A stretch of DNA of 64,000 nt, from positions 186,001 through 250,000 of the forward strand of contig CAWJKE010000006.1 of assembly GCA_963843455.1 (NCBI GenBank), given 5' to 3'. Below are positions 52,277-62,181 of this stretch, in pieces (position 1 is the stretch's first letter; each line of letters begins with the position of its first letter). The DNA is from CAIQPS01 sp963843455. GTDB taxonomy: Bacteria > Actinomycetota > Thermoleophilia > RBG-16-64-13. The notes under the pieces were generated by a model. The model saw nothing but the letters and a program-made list of their open reading frames with translations, was not told the origin of the DNA and did no database searches. The position numbers and the translations under genes were made by a program.

Positions 52277-52746
52277 GGGGGCTTTGAGCCGCCCCGTGTT
52301 TCGCCGCACGTTGGGCAGCATAGGGCCTCGTTCATATGCCCGGCATCCCCGCTCACCAGCTGCGCGATGGTGGTGCTTTGGAACACTTCCTCGAGTAGCT
52401 CGGTCGCTCTCATCCACATGGGGCGCGTCGGGCAATCGGCCGAGCGTTCGCAGCTTGCCGCGCTCCGGCACGGCACCAAATGCAGCTCCCCTTCCGCCGC
52501 CCTCAAGACACTGGCCACGGTGATGCTCTCCGGCGGCCGGGCAAGCAAGAATCCGCCCCTGCGCCCCCGCCGGCTACTCACCAGGCCGGCTACTCCCAGT
52601 TGCCCCATGAGTTGCTGCACGTATTGGGGCGACGTCCCCTCAGCCGTCGCGATCTCGATCTTGGTGGCCACCTGGTCCGCGGGCCGGGAGGCGAGGTACG
52701 TCATTATTCTCACCGAGTATCGGCCCTTTGTGGAAACCTCCATCAT
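52180..52746 (-). CDS. Rrf2-family regulator, probably Fe-S-binding
   Basis: About 188 residues from the Met at 52746 (MMEVSTKGRYSVRIMTYLA). The Rrf2 winged helix (EIATAEGTSPQYVQQLMGQLGVAGLVSSRRGRRGGF) is followed by a Cys cluster CRSAASCERSADC, spaced like the [2Fe-2S] ligands of IscR/NsrR. A longer than usual Cys-containing tail (CCPTCGE) follows, and its end overlaps the selenoprotein gene by about 97 bp on the opposite strand. It may regulate the selenoprotein gene or the cytochrome operon in response to redox state. Confidence 0.88.
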   Translation of the reverse strand: MMEVSTKGRYSVRIMTYLASRPADQVATKIEIATAEGTSPQYVQQLMGQLGVAGLVSSRRGRRGGFLLARPPESITVASVLRAAEGELHLVPCRSAASCERSADCPTRPMWMRATELLEEVFQSTTIAQLVSGDAGHMNEALCCPTCGETRGGSKPPYSSYSMVGSGRPQEPSAHSTTAEPGAFSGRQ

Positions 52747-52941
52747 GACGCCGGCTCCATATCTGGTTGGGTGCCACTCGCCCAGTCGTGGCAAAGCTAA
52801 CTAACAGAATCAGCATACCAATGTATACGCACAGTTGCCAAGGAAGTCAGCAGAAGCGCACACCGCGGGGGATAGCAGCGGCCTTAGGGGTGCCCGAGGG
52901 GGCTGACACCTACCTGCGTCGGCCGGTGGCCGTCCGGCGGG
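52747..52941. other. Gene-free interval upstream of the Rrf2 gene
   Basis: About 195 bp between the Rrf2 gene start and the end of the cytochrome b gene. An AT-rich stretch at 52798-52830 is the only promoter-like segment. No terminator was recognised. Confidence 0.3.
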
Positions 52942-53721
52942 CTAGTCCTCGGAGACGGTCTCCTCGAGCTCGGCCTGTGCCTCCAACTCAGGTAGCCTCG
53001 CCTCTCGGGGAGCAGCGGCCGGGAGCCCTTCAGCGGCCACAATGCTGGCGTATTCCAGCGGGAACTCTTCCCTGTACCGCTCGATGGGCACTCGGCCCGT
53101 GAAGACGGACTTGTCAAACGGGATCGTGTGCCGGGAGAAGTGGGCGAAATACATGTGGACAAAGAGTATCCAACCTATGGCCAAAATGGCCGCATCGCTG
53201 TGGATGATCAACGCCAGCGGCAGGGTCCAACCGGACAGGTGAGCGGTGATCCCAGTAGGGTACAAGAGCATCAGGCCGGTGCCTATCATGATTATCGCGC
53301 CGGGGTAGACAAGCCAGTAGGCGGCTTTGTTCCGGTAGCTGAACCGTCCGAACTGCGGCGGTTCTTTGCTCAAGTGGAACGTGTGCTTCATGTCCTGGAG
53401 GAAGTCCCCGAGGTCCTTGAATTTGGGAAGCATCTCCGTGGAGACGGGTCGGCTGACCGCCAGGTACATCAGGTGATAGGCGCAGGCGGCGATCATGACC
53501 CAGGCGGCGTAGTGATGTGCCGTCCGAACGTTGTCGACGCCGTGCAGTATTGCCATCCACCACCCGCTGATGACCCAATCGCTGTATTTGAGGGGCAGAC
53601 CGGTGACAGCCAGCACGAAGAACGAGGAGATTATCAGGATATGCTGGGCTCTCTGCTGCGTGTCAAAACGAAGGATGGAGACGCCGGTCCTTGGTTCTTC
53701 CACCACGATCCGCGAAGGCAT
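52942..53721 (-). CDS. Cytochrome b (b561/formate-dehydrogenase-gamma-like), module 2
   Basis: 259 residues with four or five membrane helices. Helix histidines that may bind haem b are in RAQHILIISSFFVLAV, RTAHHYAAWVMIAACAYHLMYL and LALIIHSDAAILAIGWILFVHMYFAH. It is translationally close (6 bp) to the heptaheme cytochrome upstream. The pair probably passes electrons from menaquinol to the periplasm. It has a Glu-rich C-terminal tail, and is a paralog of the protein at 54871. Confidence 0.85.
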   Translation of the reverse strand: MPSRIVVEEPRTGVSILRFDTQQRAQHILIISSFFVLAVTGLPLKYSDWVISGWWMAILHGVDNVRTAHHYAAWVMIAACAYHLMYLAVSRPVSTEMLPKFKDLGDFLQDMKHTFHLSKEPPQFGRFSYRNKAAYWLVYPGAIIMIGTGLMLLYPTGITAHLSGWTLPLALIIHSDAAILAIGWILFVHMYFAHFSRHTIPFDKSVFTGRVPIERYREEFPLEYASIVAAEGLPAAAPREARLPELEAQAELEETVSED

Positions 53722-53727
53722 GATCCG

Positions 53728-54843
53728 CTACTCCTCCTTCTTCTTGCGGCGCCTGATCCTACGAGTGACCCAGGGCACACTACGTAGACTGATCGACCCC
53801 GCGACTATCAGCATGCCGCCCGCCAACATGGCACGGCTGAATATGTAGAAGCCCCGCCCGCCCCAGTACACCTCCGGAAAGTACTCGGAGTTCATCGCTT
53901 TGTGACCCAGGAACCCCTTGACGAACTCCGGCCCGGCGTCAGGGTGGCACGTCCGGCAGGTCTCCAGAAGGTTGGCCATACCTGCGACCTGCGCTTTGGG
54001 GTCGGAGACTGAGGCGATGTTGTGCGCGCCATGACAATTGACACATGTCGCCGTGTCCAACTGCTGAATGGGGGAGCCGGACGGGGCCAGCTTCATCGCC
54101 TTGCCGTGGAACGATCTCATGTACGACGCGTAGACCTTCTCCACGATGCCGTACTTATCCATCAACGTGGGATCGTCGTGGCACTTGGCGCAGGTCTGGG
54201 CGACGTTCTTTGGATACATCGAGGCCGACGGATCCAAGACCCGCACCACGTTGTGGGGATTCGAAGTGGCGCTGTGACAGTCGGTGCACGTGGCAGGATC
54301 GCTGTTGCCGTCCTGTAGGGGCACTCCGTGGATGCTGGTCTTGTACTGCTCGTACTCATACTCGTGACACGTACCGCATTTCTCGCTCAGGGACAGCTTG
54401 GTCAGCGGTGTCTGCACTTCGTGGGGCTTGTCGCTGTGGCAGGACGTGCAGTCCTTGTAGCGGTGGACCGAGTTCGACGATCCCTTGGTGTCCACGTACA
54501 GAGCGATGGAGGTGCCATCGGGTCGCTTCTTGGTCATGAGGCCGGTGAGGGCGGGATCTCCATGACAGGAAAGGCATTGGTTCTGGTCTGCGAACATCTG
54601 AAGCGTGCTGGGATCGGACGGGGTTGACGGTCCGGAGGAGGGTATGGCGCCGCTGGCCGGCACGGAGCTCGGGGTCACATCCGAGGTGTCCGTGTTGCTG
54701 ATAGTAGAGACAGTGGCCGCATCCACGGGTCCCGTGTACAACCACGCACCGAGCGCGAGGGCCAACAGTCCCGCGAGCACTATCCCGAACCCGAGTAGCC
54801 GTGCACCTCGAGGTCTATTGCCCTTTGCTGGTTTGCAGTTCAT
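53728..54843 (-). CDS. Membrane-anchored heptaheme cytochrome c, module 2
   Basis: 371 residues with an N-terminal membrane anchor (LLGFGIVLAGLLALALGAWL), a Ser/Thr/Pro linker, and seven CXXCH haem c motifs: CLSCH, CTSCH, CGTCH, CTDCH, CAKCH, CVNCH and CRTCH. A second hydrophobic segment lies near the C-terminus (RAMLAGGMLIVAGSISL) before a Lys/Arg-rich end. It is exported, with haem attached outside the membrane, and likely receives electrons from the adjacent cytochrome b. Similar to the protein at 55678. Confidence 0.93.
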   Translation of the reverse strand: MNCKPAKGNRPRGARLLGFGIVLAGLLALALGAWLYTGPVDAATVSTISNTDTSDVTPSSVPASGAIPSSGPSTPSDPSTLQMFADQNQCLSCHGDPALTGLMTKKRPDGTSIALYVDTKGSSNSVHRYKDCTSCHSDKPHEVQTPLTKLSLSEKCGTCHEYEYEQYKTSIHGVPLQDGNSDPATCTDCHSATSNPHNVVRVLDPSASMYPKNVAQTCAKCHDDPTLMDKYGIVEKVYASYMRSFHGKAMKLAPSGSPIQQLDTATCVNCHGAHNIASVSDPKAQVAGMANLLETCRTCHPDAGPEFVKGFLGHKAMNSEYFPEVYWGGRGFYIFSRAMLAGGMLIVAGSISLRSVPWVTRRIRRRKKKEE

Positions 54844-54870
54844 AGTGGCGACTCCTCCGCGCCGGAATCG

Positions 54871-55671
54871 CTAAGCGGGCTCGGCCACGCCGGGCTCTCG
54901 GACCGCAGGCGACTCCACTGGAACCGGCGGGATCAACTCTTCAGCCGTAGTCAAGGGAAGATTGGCCGCAGCCATGATCTGCGCATATTCCAGGGCGTGC
55001 TCTTCCTTGTACTGGTGCATCGGGACCTTGCCCGTGAAGATCGACTTGTTCATGGGGAACACGAGCGGGTGGAGGTGGGCGAAGTACATGTGGACCAGAA
55101 GGATCCAGCCCACCGCCAGGACGGCCTCATCGCTGTGGGCGAGGAGCGCGAAGGGGATGGCCCAGCCGGGCAGGAGCTGGGCGGCCTGTACGGGGAACAT
55201 GAGTACCATGCCGCCGCCGATCATGATGACCATGCCCCATCCGACCGCCCAGTAGTCGAACTTCTCCCGATAGCTGAACCTGCCGAACTTGGCCGGTTCG
55301 TCGGTGAGGCCTATGTAGTACTTCATATCCTGGACGAGGTCCTTGACGTCCTGGGGTCGGGGAAGCATGTGGGTGGGGAACGGGCGCTTCAACACGACGA
55401 TGGAGATCAGTAGGTACGTCAGGTGGTAGACGGCCGCCGCGATCATGAGCCAGGCAGCCGCATGATGCACCGCCCTCATGTTGCCGATGCCACCCCACAC
55501 TCCTATCCACCACTGGCTGATGGCCCACTCGCTGAACTTCATGGGCAGGCCGGTGATCGCCAGCAGGATGAACGAAGAGAACATCATGATGTGCTGGATC
55601 CGCTGGTGAGCGTCGAAGCGACGGATGGAGTCCCCGTCTATGCGATCTGGTGTGGCTCCGCTTGTGGCCAT
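54871..55671 (-). CDS. Cytochrome b (b561/formate-dehydrogenase-gamma-like), module 1
   Basis: 266 residues, the paralog of the cytochrome b at 52942, with conserved helices RIQHIMMFSSFILLAITGLPM, RAVHHAAAWLMIAAAVYHLTYL and FALLAHSDEAVLAVGWILLVHMYFAHLH. It follows the heptaheme cytochrome by 6 bp. It provides the quinone-facing half of the module. Confidence 0.86.
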   Translation of the reverse strand: MATSGATPDRIDGDSIRRFDAHQRIQHIMMFSSFILLAITGLPMKFSEWAISQWWIGVWGGIGNMRAVHHAAAWLMIAAAVYHLTYLLISIVVLKRPFPTHMLPRPQDVKDLVQDMKYYIGLTDEPAKFGRFSYREKFDYWAVGWGMVIMIGGGMVLMFPVQAAQLLPGWAIPFALLAHSDEAVLAVGWILLVHMYFAHLHPLVFPMNKSIFTGKVPMHQYKEEHALEYAQIMAAANLPLTTAEELIPPVPVESPAVREPGVAEPA

Positions 55672-55677
55672 GGTCTC

Positions 55678-56841
55678 CTAATCCTCCTTCTTGGGAGGTT
55701 TCCTGCGACGCTTGATACCGTCCACGCCCCGTCGCCAGAACGGGGCGACGACCAGGACCACGCCCCCTGCAAGGACTACGCGGGTGAACACGTAGAAGAA
55801 CCTCTCGCCCCAGAACACTTGGGGGACGTGCTCGGGGTCCGCCTCTTTGTGGCCCAGGAATCCCTTGGCGAACTCCACGCCCGCACCGGGATGACACTGC
55901 TCGCAGGTCTTCGCCAGATTCTCCATGCCCGCGACCGGCGAGTCGGGATTCGAGACCATGCTGATGTTGTGCGAACCATGGCAGTTGATGCACGTCGCCT
56001 TGTTCAGTTGCTGCAAGGCGGCGCTGTCGCCGGAGAGGCTGATCGCCTTGCCGTGGAACGATCTCATGTAGGAATCGTAGACTTTCTCGACGATGCCGTA
56101 CTTGCTCATCAGCTTAGGATTGTCGTGGCATTTGGCGCACGTTTGGGCGATGTTCCTTGGGTACGTCGTGGCCGCCGGATCGAGCACCCGCACAATGTTG
56201 TGGGGATTGGAGTTGGAGCTGTGACAGTCGGTACAGGTGGCGGGATCGCTGTTGCCGGTGGTCTGAGGCGCACCGTGGACGCTCTTGATGTACTGGCCGT
56301 ACTCATACTGGTGACACGAGCCACACTTCTGGGCCAGGGACAGCTTGGTGAGCGGGCTCTTGACGTCGTGGGGCTTGCTGCTGTGGCAGGTGGTGCAGTC
56401 GTTGAAGCGGTGGACCGAGTACTCGAGCCCTTTTGGATCGACATAAAGGGCGACGGTGGAGCCATCAGGCCGTTGCTCCGCGATGATGGGGGTGAGAGAA
56501 GCGTCTGCATGACACGAAAGGCAGTTGTTCTCGTCCACGTAAGTCCGAGGTGCGGTGGGATCAAGTCCGAGCGCGGGACCGACCGAAGGCACCAGGTGGG
56601 CCGGGACCGAACTCGGGGTCGTATCGCCCGGAGACGGATCGACAAGAGTGCCGGTCGAGTCGAGGTACGGGGTATCACTGGTGGCATCGAGCGGTGCGGT
56701 GGTGGTGGTTGCAGCGCTCGCGGGTGTCGCGTACAGCCACGTGGCGAGCCCGAGGGCCATCAGCCCCGCAAACGCGATCCCGAGCGCCACAGACAACGCT
56801 GCTCGAGACCTGCTCCCTCTCACAAACCTGCGGTTCCTCAC
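55678..56841 (-). CDS. Membrane-anchored heptaheme cytochrome c, module 1
   Basis: 387 residues starting at GTG after AGAGGAG. An N-terminal anchor (ALSVALGIAFAGLMALGLATWLY) and a Thr/Pro/Ser-rich linker precede seven CXXCH motifs: CLSCH, CTTCH, CGSCH, CTDCH, CAKCH, CINCH and CEQCH; a C-terminal hydrophobic segment (VVLAGGVVLVVAPFW) follows. It is the first gene of the four-gene operon, divergent from the haem-sensor kinase, which is well placed to control it. Confidence 0.93.
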   Translation of the reverse strand: MRNRRFVRGSRSRAALSVALGIAFAGLMALGLATWLYATPASAATTTTAPLDATSDTPYLDSTGTLVDPSPGDTTPSSVPAHLVPSVGPALGLDPTAPRTYVDENNCLSCHADASLTPIIAEQRPDGSTVALYVDPKGLEYSVHRFNDCTTCHSSKPHDVKSPLTKLSLAQKCGSCHQYEYGQYIKSVHGAPQTTGNSDPATCTDCHSSNSNPHNIVRVLDPAATTYPRNIAQTCAKCHDNPKLMSKYGIVEKVYDSYMRSFHGKAISLSGDSAALQQLNKATCINCHGSHNISMVSNPDSPVAGMENLAKTCEQCHPGAGVEFAKGFLGHKEADPEHVPQVFWGERFFYVFTRVVLAGGVVLVVAPFWRRGVDGIKRRRKPPKKED

Positions 56842-57097
56842 GCCCCTACTCCTCTAGCCGGGCACAAATGGGCACTGATTAAATGTCCATTACTACTTTA
56901 CCGGCGGTTACCAAAGAAAGGGCTAAGAGGTGGGCTCAAAAGACTAAGGAACGCCTAAGAGGGCCTGCGAGGTCTAACGCCGGCGCAAGCGTCGCGGCAG
57001 ACGTTGGCGAGGCGGCTCGGGTTCACTATACTGCCGTATACAGTAATCATTACTATTGTTACTTCCATGCTAAGCAATTTGCCCTGGCGAGGAGCAT
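56842..57097. promoter_or_regulatory. Divergent control region between cytochrome operon and sensor kinase
   Basis: A 256-bp region that is AT-rich compared with its surroundings. An inverted repeat TACTG-N7-CAGTA (57029-57045) lies about 50 bp before the kinase start. The AAATGTCCATTACTACTTTAC stretch near 56882-56902 could hold the promoter of the cytochrome operon on the minus strand. It is a candidate target for the OmpR-type regulator encoded next to it. Confidence 0.45.
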
Positions 57098-60020
57098 GTG
57101 CCCAGGATAATCAGCATAAGTCTCCAGCTCCGGATCGTCGTCGGCGTGCTGCTCTTGATGACGGCGACGTTTGCGTTCTTCGCGGTGTGGGGGGGGCAGG
57201 CGAGACAGCAGGCCCGCACTCAAATGGAACAAGAACGAGCGGTCAGCGTGCAGTTGGCGGCTGCTCGTATCGACGGCCTCGTACGCCGCGATCTGGCCGA
57301 ACTCAGGCAGATCGCGCAGGCGCTGGCCGAAGGAAGGGGCGATCCGTCTCAGTCGCAGGGGGCTCCGCTCATAGAGCGGTCCACGGACGACTCCTTCACC
57401 GGCGGGGTCTACCTGATAGATAGCGCCGGCCGGCTCCTAGCCGGCAGCGATCCCATCGATGGAGTCCCCGTCGGCGCCGTTCTTCCCGAGACTGACCTGC
57501 TGCGAACGCTCGTCAAAGACGGACAAACGGGGGTGAGCGACGCCGTTCCCTTTGGGCCCAAAGGTGAACGCTCCTTGCTCGTCGCCGTTCCGTTGACTCC
57601 GAGCGGCGGCCAGGCCGGGGCCATCCTTTTCGGGGTGACCCGACTTGCGGACTCGAGCTTTGTCGAAGCCATCCAGCCGCTGGCGCTCGGCGAGACCGGC
57701 TACGCGGAGATCTTTGACGGCAGCGGGCTGCCACTGGTCGACGTCCACCCCGAGCGTACCTTCGGGACGGCGGAACACCAGCAGCGCCTGACGACGCTCC
57801 TCGTCGATGGGCAGCCCGAGATCACCAAATGCCACAGCTGTCACACGCCCAATCGGATATCCGATCAACAGATCATGGCGTTTGCTCCGGTGGCCAGCGC
57901 CGGGTGGGGCGTGGTGGCGGCTCAGTCGCAAGGCGAGATCCTCGCCCCCTTGCGTCAGCTGCAGTGGCCTCTGCTGTGGGGCAGCGGGGTCCTCCTGGCC
58001 TTCGCGCTGATGTTCGCGTGGTTTGCCGGACGCAATGTCGTCAAACCGCTCAACCGTCTGATGGTGGCCTGCGAGGGCATCGCCGGAGGCGACCTGGAGC
58101 GGCCGGTGCCTGCCGTGGGCGTGGGGGAGATCCGGCGCTTGGCAAATGCCTTCGATACGGTGCGCGATAGGCTGGCGGCCGCGCTGGCGGAGATGCTTTC
58201 GTGGAATGCGGTGCTCGAAGATCGCGTGCAGGAGAAGACCGAGGACCTAAGCAACTCGTGTCGTGAGTTGGAGGCGTCCAAGGAAGAGGTCTTGTCGCGC
58301 AACCGCGAACTCTCGGCTCTCAACGAGGTGCTGCTGGCGGCGGGCCAGTCCCTGGAGTTAGATACGGTACTGAGCCTCGTGGCGCTGACGGTCGGAAACG
58401 TCTTCGGTGCCGACGCGGTCACGATCCTTCTAGCGCCGCGGGGGGGAGAGATCATGTGGCACGTCGGGGTGGAGTTGCCCGAGCCGCATGTGCGCGACCT
58501 GCTTCGGGATGCTTCCCAGAACGGTCATGGGCCGGACGGTTCGTCGGGGCCCGTCGTCTTCCAGGACCTGTCGGGCGAGACCGAGCCGGCATACGTTGCT
58601 CTGGCGACCGCGGGCGTAGGCTCTCTGGCCTTGGTGCCCCTACGCTTTGGAGAGCGACCGGTCGCCTCGTTGGCGCTTGCGTTCCGCGAGCGGCGCGAGT
58701 TCTCTTCCCGAGACGTTGGTCTGCTGCGCTCGATCGGCAGCCAGTTCGCGCTGGCCATCGACCGGGCGCTGCTGTATCAGGAGCAGCAACGGGCGGCTGC
58801 TCGGGCTTCGTCCCTATTGGGCATCGCCGCCGAGATCTCAGCCCTGGAGAGCCTGGATCACGTGCTGGAACGCATCGTGGGAGAGGCCGGCACGCTGCTT
58901 GGGATGCAGAAGGCCCAACTCCTTCTGTTCGGCGAGAATGGGCCGGACACGACTGTGAGTGTATCCGCCGGCAGCCGGACGGTGAAGGTGGCTCAGCAGC
59001 AACCGGGGCGGGAGCAAGGGCTCGGCGGGCTGGCCGTCTCCACCGGGGCGCCGGTCTGGACGGCAGACTACGCGGCGGACGCGAGATTCGGCGCTGCCGC
59101 GCAGGAGGCCGCGTGGGCGGACGGGATCTGTTCGGCCATCGCCGTGCCGCTTCAGGCGGGCAGCAGAGTCATCGGAGTCCTCTACGTGGGGAGCGCGTCC
59201 GCCAACCAGTTCCAGGAGGAGGATGTCTCGGTGCTGCTCGGGTTCGCCAGCCATGCCGCCATCGCCATCGAGAACGCTCGTCTGTTCTCCGAGGCCGGAA
59301 AGGTGGAAGCTCTACGTGAGCTTGATACTCTCCGCTCGCAACTGGTGTCCACGGTGTCGCACGAACTGCGGACGCCACTCGCCGGCATCAAGGCCTATTC
59401 AACGGCACTGCTGAGGACGGATGTGAAGCGCAGCGACCGCATGCAGCGTGAGTACCTGACCGCCATCGATCAGGACTGCGACCGCCTGACCACCTTGGTC
59501 GAAGAGTCCCTGGACATGTCGCGGATCAGGGCCGGGATGCCCGGTCTGAACCAGGAAGCGTTGTCGCCCGCGGGCGCGATCGAGCGCGCCATCGCCGCCA
59601 TCCGGCCCGTCGCGAAGGGCCGCGCGATCACCTCCGATGTGGACTCCCGACCTTCCGCCTGCCTGGGGGGACCCGGAGCGCGTGCACCAGGTCCTGGGTA
59701 ATCTGCTGGCGAATGCGCTGAATTACTCCAAGTCTTCCTCCCCAGTGACGGTCTCCGCGCGTCTGGTAGGGGAGGACATCCAGTTCGCCGTCGCCGACCG
59801 CGGCGTGGGACTTCGTGCTGACGAGTACGAGCGCATCTTCGAGCCGTTCTACCGCGGCGACGCCGCCAATGCCGGACGGCCGAGAGGTACGGGGCTCGGT
59901 CTGACCATCTGCAAGGGGCTCGTGGAGGCGCATGGGGGCCATATCTGGGCCGAGAGCAGGTCAGGCAAGGGCAGCACCTTCTATTTCACCATACCCACAC
60001 TCTGGGCCGCGAAAGGATAG
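57098..60020 (+). pseudogene. Sensor histidine kinase with a c-type haem motif in its sensor domain, one frameshift
   Basis: GTG start at 57098. Domains: membrane helix (about 10-30), extracytoplasmic sensor (about 31-285) containing CHSCH at residues 245-249 (a CXXCH haem c motif), second helix (about 288-308), HAMP (about 309-365), coiled coil, two GAF domains (about 400-555 and 575-735), and HisKA with the phosphorylated His in TVSHELRTPLAGIK. The frame changes within about 59637-59665, and the ATPase domain (GNLLANALNYS N-box, ADRGVGL, GTGLGLTICKGL) continues in another frame to 60020. If the break is an error, this is a normal full-length kinase. The haem motif suggests redox or gas sensing next to the cytochrome genes. 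Confidence 0.85.
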
Positions 60021-60023
60021 TCC

Positions 60024-60722
60024 ATGCACGAGGGTGACATTCTGGTCGTAGACGACGAGCCGCGCCTGCTCGCCTTCCTCCGTAGCGAGCTCAAGGCCAG
60101 CGGCTACCAGGTGAGGGTGGCGCAGGATGGCAAGGGCGCACTCCGGGCTGCCTCCGTCCGCGGGCCCGATCTTGTGATCCTCGACGTCGGATTGCCGGAT
60201 ATGGACGGATTCGAAGTGTGCCGGCGGCTGCGCGAGAAATCGAGCGTGCCCGTTCTCATGCTTACCGCCCGGGCGAACGACACCGACAAGGTGGAGGGGC
60301 TCGACGCGGGAGCCGACGACTATCTGACCAAGCCCTTCAGCACGCCGGAGTTGCTTGCCCGCGTACGGGCGCTGCTACGTCGCGTGCGGGCCGGCGACAC
60401 CGAAGGTCCCGGCGCGGAGTTCCGCTGCGGCGACTTCGTCATCGACTTCCAGCGACGCAGAGTGGAGATGCGCGGCGAGGAGGTGCGTCTCAGCGCCACC
60501 GAGTACAAGATGCTGGCGGAGTTGTGCCGCAACGCCGGCCGGGTCATCTTGCGCGAGGAACTGCTGGCGCGTGTCTGGGGGACCGCCTATCACAACGAGG
60601 TCCAGTACGTCTGGGTCTACATAGGCTATCTGCGGAACAAGCTGGAGAAGGATCCGCGACATCCCGAGTACATCTTGACCTACCCGGGTGTGGGTTACAG
60701 CTTCCGCGCTCCCGACGCTTGA
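60024..60722 (+). CDS. OmpR-family response regulator
   Basis: 232 residues: receiver domain with acidic pair VDDEP, phospho-acceptor Asp in LVILDVGLPDMDG near residue 54 and Lys in DYLTKPF, then a winged-helix DNA-binding domain (VRLSATEYKMLAELCRNAGRVILREELLARVWG; VYIGYLRNKLEKDP; GVGYSFR). It begins 3 bp after the kinase and is its obvious partner, probably acting at 56842-57097. Confidence 0.95.
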   Translation: MHEGDILVVDDEPRLLAFLRSELKASGYQVRVAQDGKGALRAASVRGPDLVILDVGLPDMDGFEVCRRLREKSSVPVLMLTARANDTDKVEGLDAGADDYLTKPFSTPELLARVRALLRRVRAGDTEGPGAEFRCGDFVIDFQRRRVEMRGEEVRLSATEYKMLAELCRNAGRVILREELLARVWGTAYHNEVQYVWVYIGYLRNKLEKDPRHPEYILTYPGVGYSFRAPDA

Positions 60723-60752
60723 CCGGTGCGAAAAGGCCCTTTTTGGCGGCGC

Positions 60753-60777
60753 AAAAGGCCCGGCTGCTGGCCTTTTT
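60753..60777 (+). terminator. Rho-independent terminator after the response regulator
   Basis: Stem AAAAGGCC (60753-60760) with GGCCTTTT (60769-60776), 8-nt loop, followed by T. A further AAAAGGCC/TTTT pair lies just upstream. Confidence 0.8.
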
Positions 60778-61092
60778 AGGTTCTTCTTAGGAATCCGGGC
60801 CAGCCTCTTAGCACTTTCTTCGGCGATCCCCCGATAAAGTACTCAATGAATATTGCATCACTCTCCATTGCGGTCCGGACTTCTGGGCGTAGGGGCGTCG
60901 TCGGTTCGGATTTGCGGGAGAAGGGAGGTGAGGGGGTATCGATAGTCGGGTCCGTGTCCGAGTCTAGGCGCGCGGTTACCGCGACGGGCCGTCGGACTGT
61001 CTGTACCGAAGGTGTGCCGGCCAGAGGGGTGGCGCACCGGTCTCTCCTAGTAGTATCAGAAGATTTCTCTACACCTTCGAAAGGAGGGAAAT
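60778..61092. other. Leader region of the downstream cytochrome operon
   Basis: 315 bp with no supported gene (an 84-codon frame from 60846 lacks coding character). It probably contains the promoter of the multiheme cytochrome; TAGTAGTATCAG near 61050 is AT-richer. An AAGGAGGG ribosome site ends the interval. I found no riboswitch I could name. Confidence 0.3.
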
Positions 61093-62115
61093 ATGAGTAA
61101 GAAGATTGGCTTAATCAGTGTCGCTGCGATCGTTTTCGTGATGGTCCTCGTGGCGTTCGCGGGAACCGCCTTGGCTGCGAACGGCGATCATTCGAACGTG
61201 GTCGGCACCGACCACGACGTCATGGTCGACGAGAACCCGTGCGAAGGCTGCCATATCCCGCACGGCGCCTCAGGTGATTTCCTGTGGGCAAACACGCCCA
61301 ACACGGGTCCTGGTAGTTCCGTGATCACCGATGACGGCGGTGTCGGTTCGAGTTCAGCCGTCAAGCCGCTGTGCTACAGCTGCCATGACGGGTCCCCGAC
61401 CACGGCGGGTCACGTGGACCGCGTTCAACCCCGAGACGGCGAGCCATAGGACCAAGGCGGCGACCGCGCCAAAGGGTAAATCAGTGACTGTCAGCTACGG
61501 CGCGGACGGCGTCGCGGGCGGTACGGGCGCGAATGCAGACGTGAAGCGCACGCTGGTGGACGCAAGCGGAGCTATCGTGACTCGATCCGACCACGCCGTA
61601 CGGGATCGGCAGGGACTGCGATCTTTGCCACGACCCGCACGAAAACCGCGAGAACTTCATTCGCTATACGCGCTATTCGTCCACATCAACCCCCGGGGCA
61701 GCTATCAGTCTAGGTGGCAACATGTGCGCCAGCTGCCACGCGACCGCGGTTGACGGCGCTCTCGACAGCACCGGCAAAGCGATGCAGAACCACCCGACGA
61801 AAGCTGTCACCCCGGCCAGCACGCCTGTCGACTTTGCCTTCAGGCCTGTCAGCGCCATGGCGGACTTCAGCGGCACGAGGTTGTTCGACGTCAACCACGA
61901 TCCTACGGGCACCAACGTTGGTGACGTCAACTGCGAAACGTGCCACAGCTCCGCATGGTGCGGTCAAAGAGTACAAGACCGTAGAGGCAACGCGAGCGGT
62001 CGCGGATGCATCCGCTCCCACGGGCTACAAAGAGGTTGTTAAGCCCGACAATCTCATCGCTATCAACACGATGCTCACTGCCGAGGCGCAGCTATGCATC
62101 AACTGCCACAAGTAG
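61093..62115 (+). pseudogene. Exported multiheme cytochrome c, multiply frameshifted
   Basis: The start after AAGGAGGG gives a clear signal peptide (KKIGLISVAAIVFVMVLVAF, cleavage after ALA). CXXCH-type sites occur in successive frames: CEGCH and CYSCH in the first, then CDLCHDPH (near 61618), CASCH (near 61727), CETCH (near 61936) and CINCH (near 62096). At least three frame changes are needed between 61400 and 61970. The rebuilt protein would be about 340 residues with six haems of the doubled-CXXCH kind. Conserved haem sites on both sides of each break suggest indel errors rather than old decay. Confidence 0.8.
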
Positions 62116-62151
62116 TAGCTAGCACGCATCTAGCCTGATATGCGTAGCACG

Positions 62152-62181
62152 AGCCCCCGCGCAGGAGACTGCGCGGGGGCT
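62152..62181 (+). terminator. Strong GC hairpin after the multiheme cytochrome
   Basis: A perfect 12-bp stem (AGCCCCCGCGCA with TGCGCGGGGGCT) with a 6-nt loop lies 37 bp after the stop. A second long imperfect hairpin follows at about 62190-62230. No T-run is present. Confidence 0.6.

Noticed and set aside
60840..61092. Cyclic-dinucleotide (GEMM-type) riboswitch before the cytochrome gene
   Set aside because: Such riboswitches precede cytochromes in some metal reducers, but the conserved GEMM core sequence is not visible here or at 62182-62398.
60846..61100. Possible 84-codon gene before the multiheme cytochrome
   Set aside because: Arg/Gly/Ser-rich composition, no ribosome site, overlaps the cytochrome's own ribosome site; most likely leader DNA.
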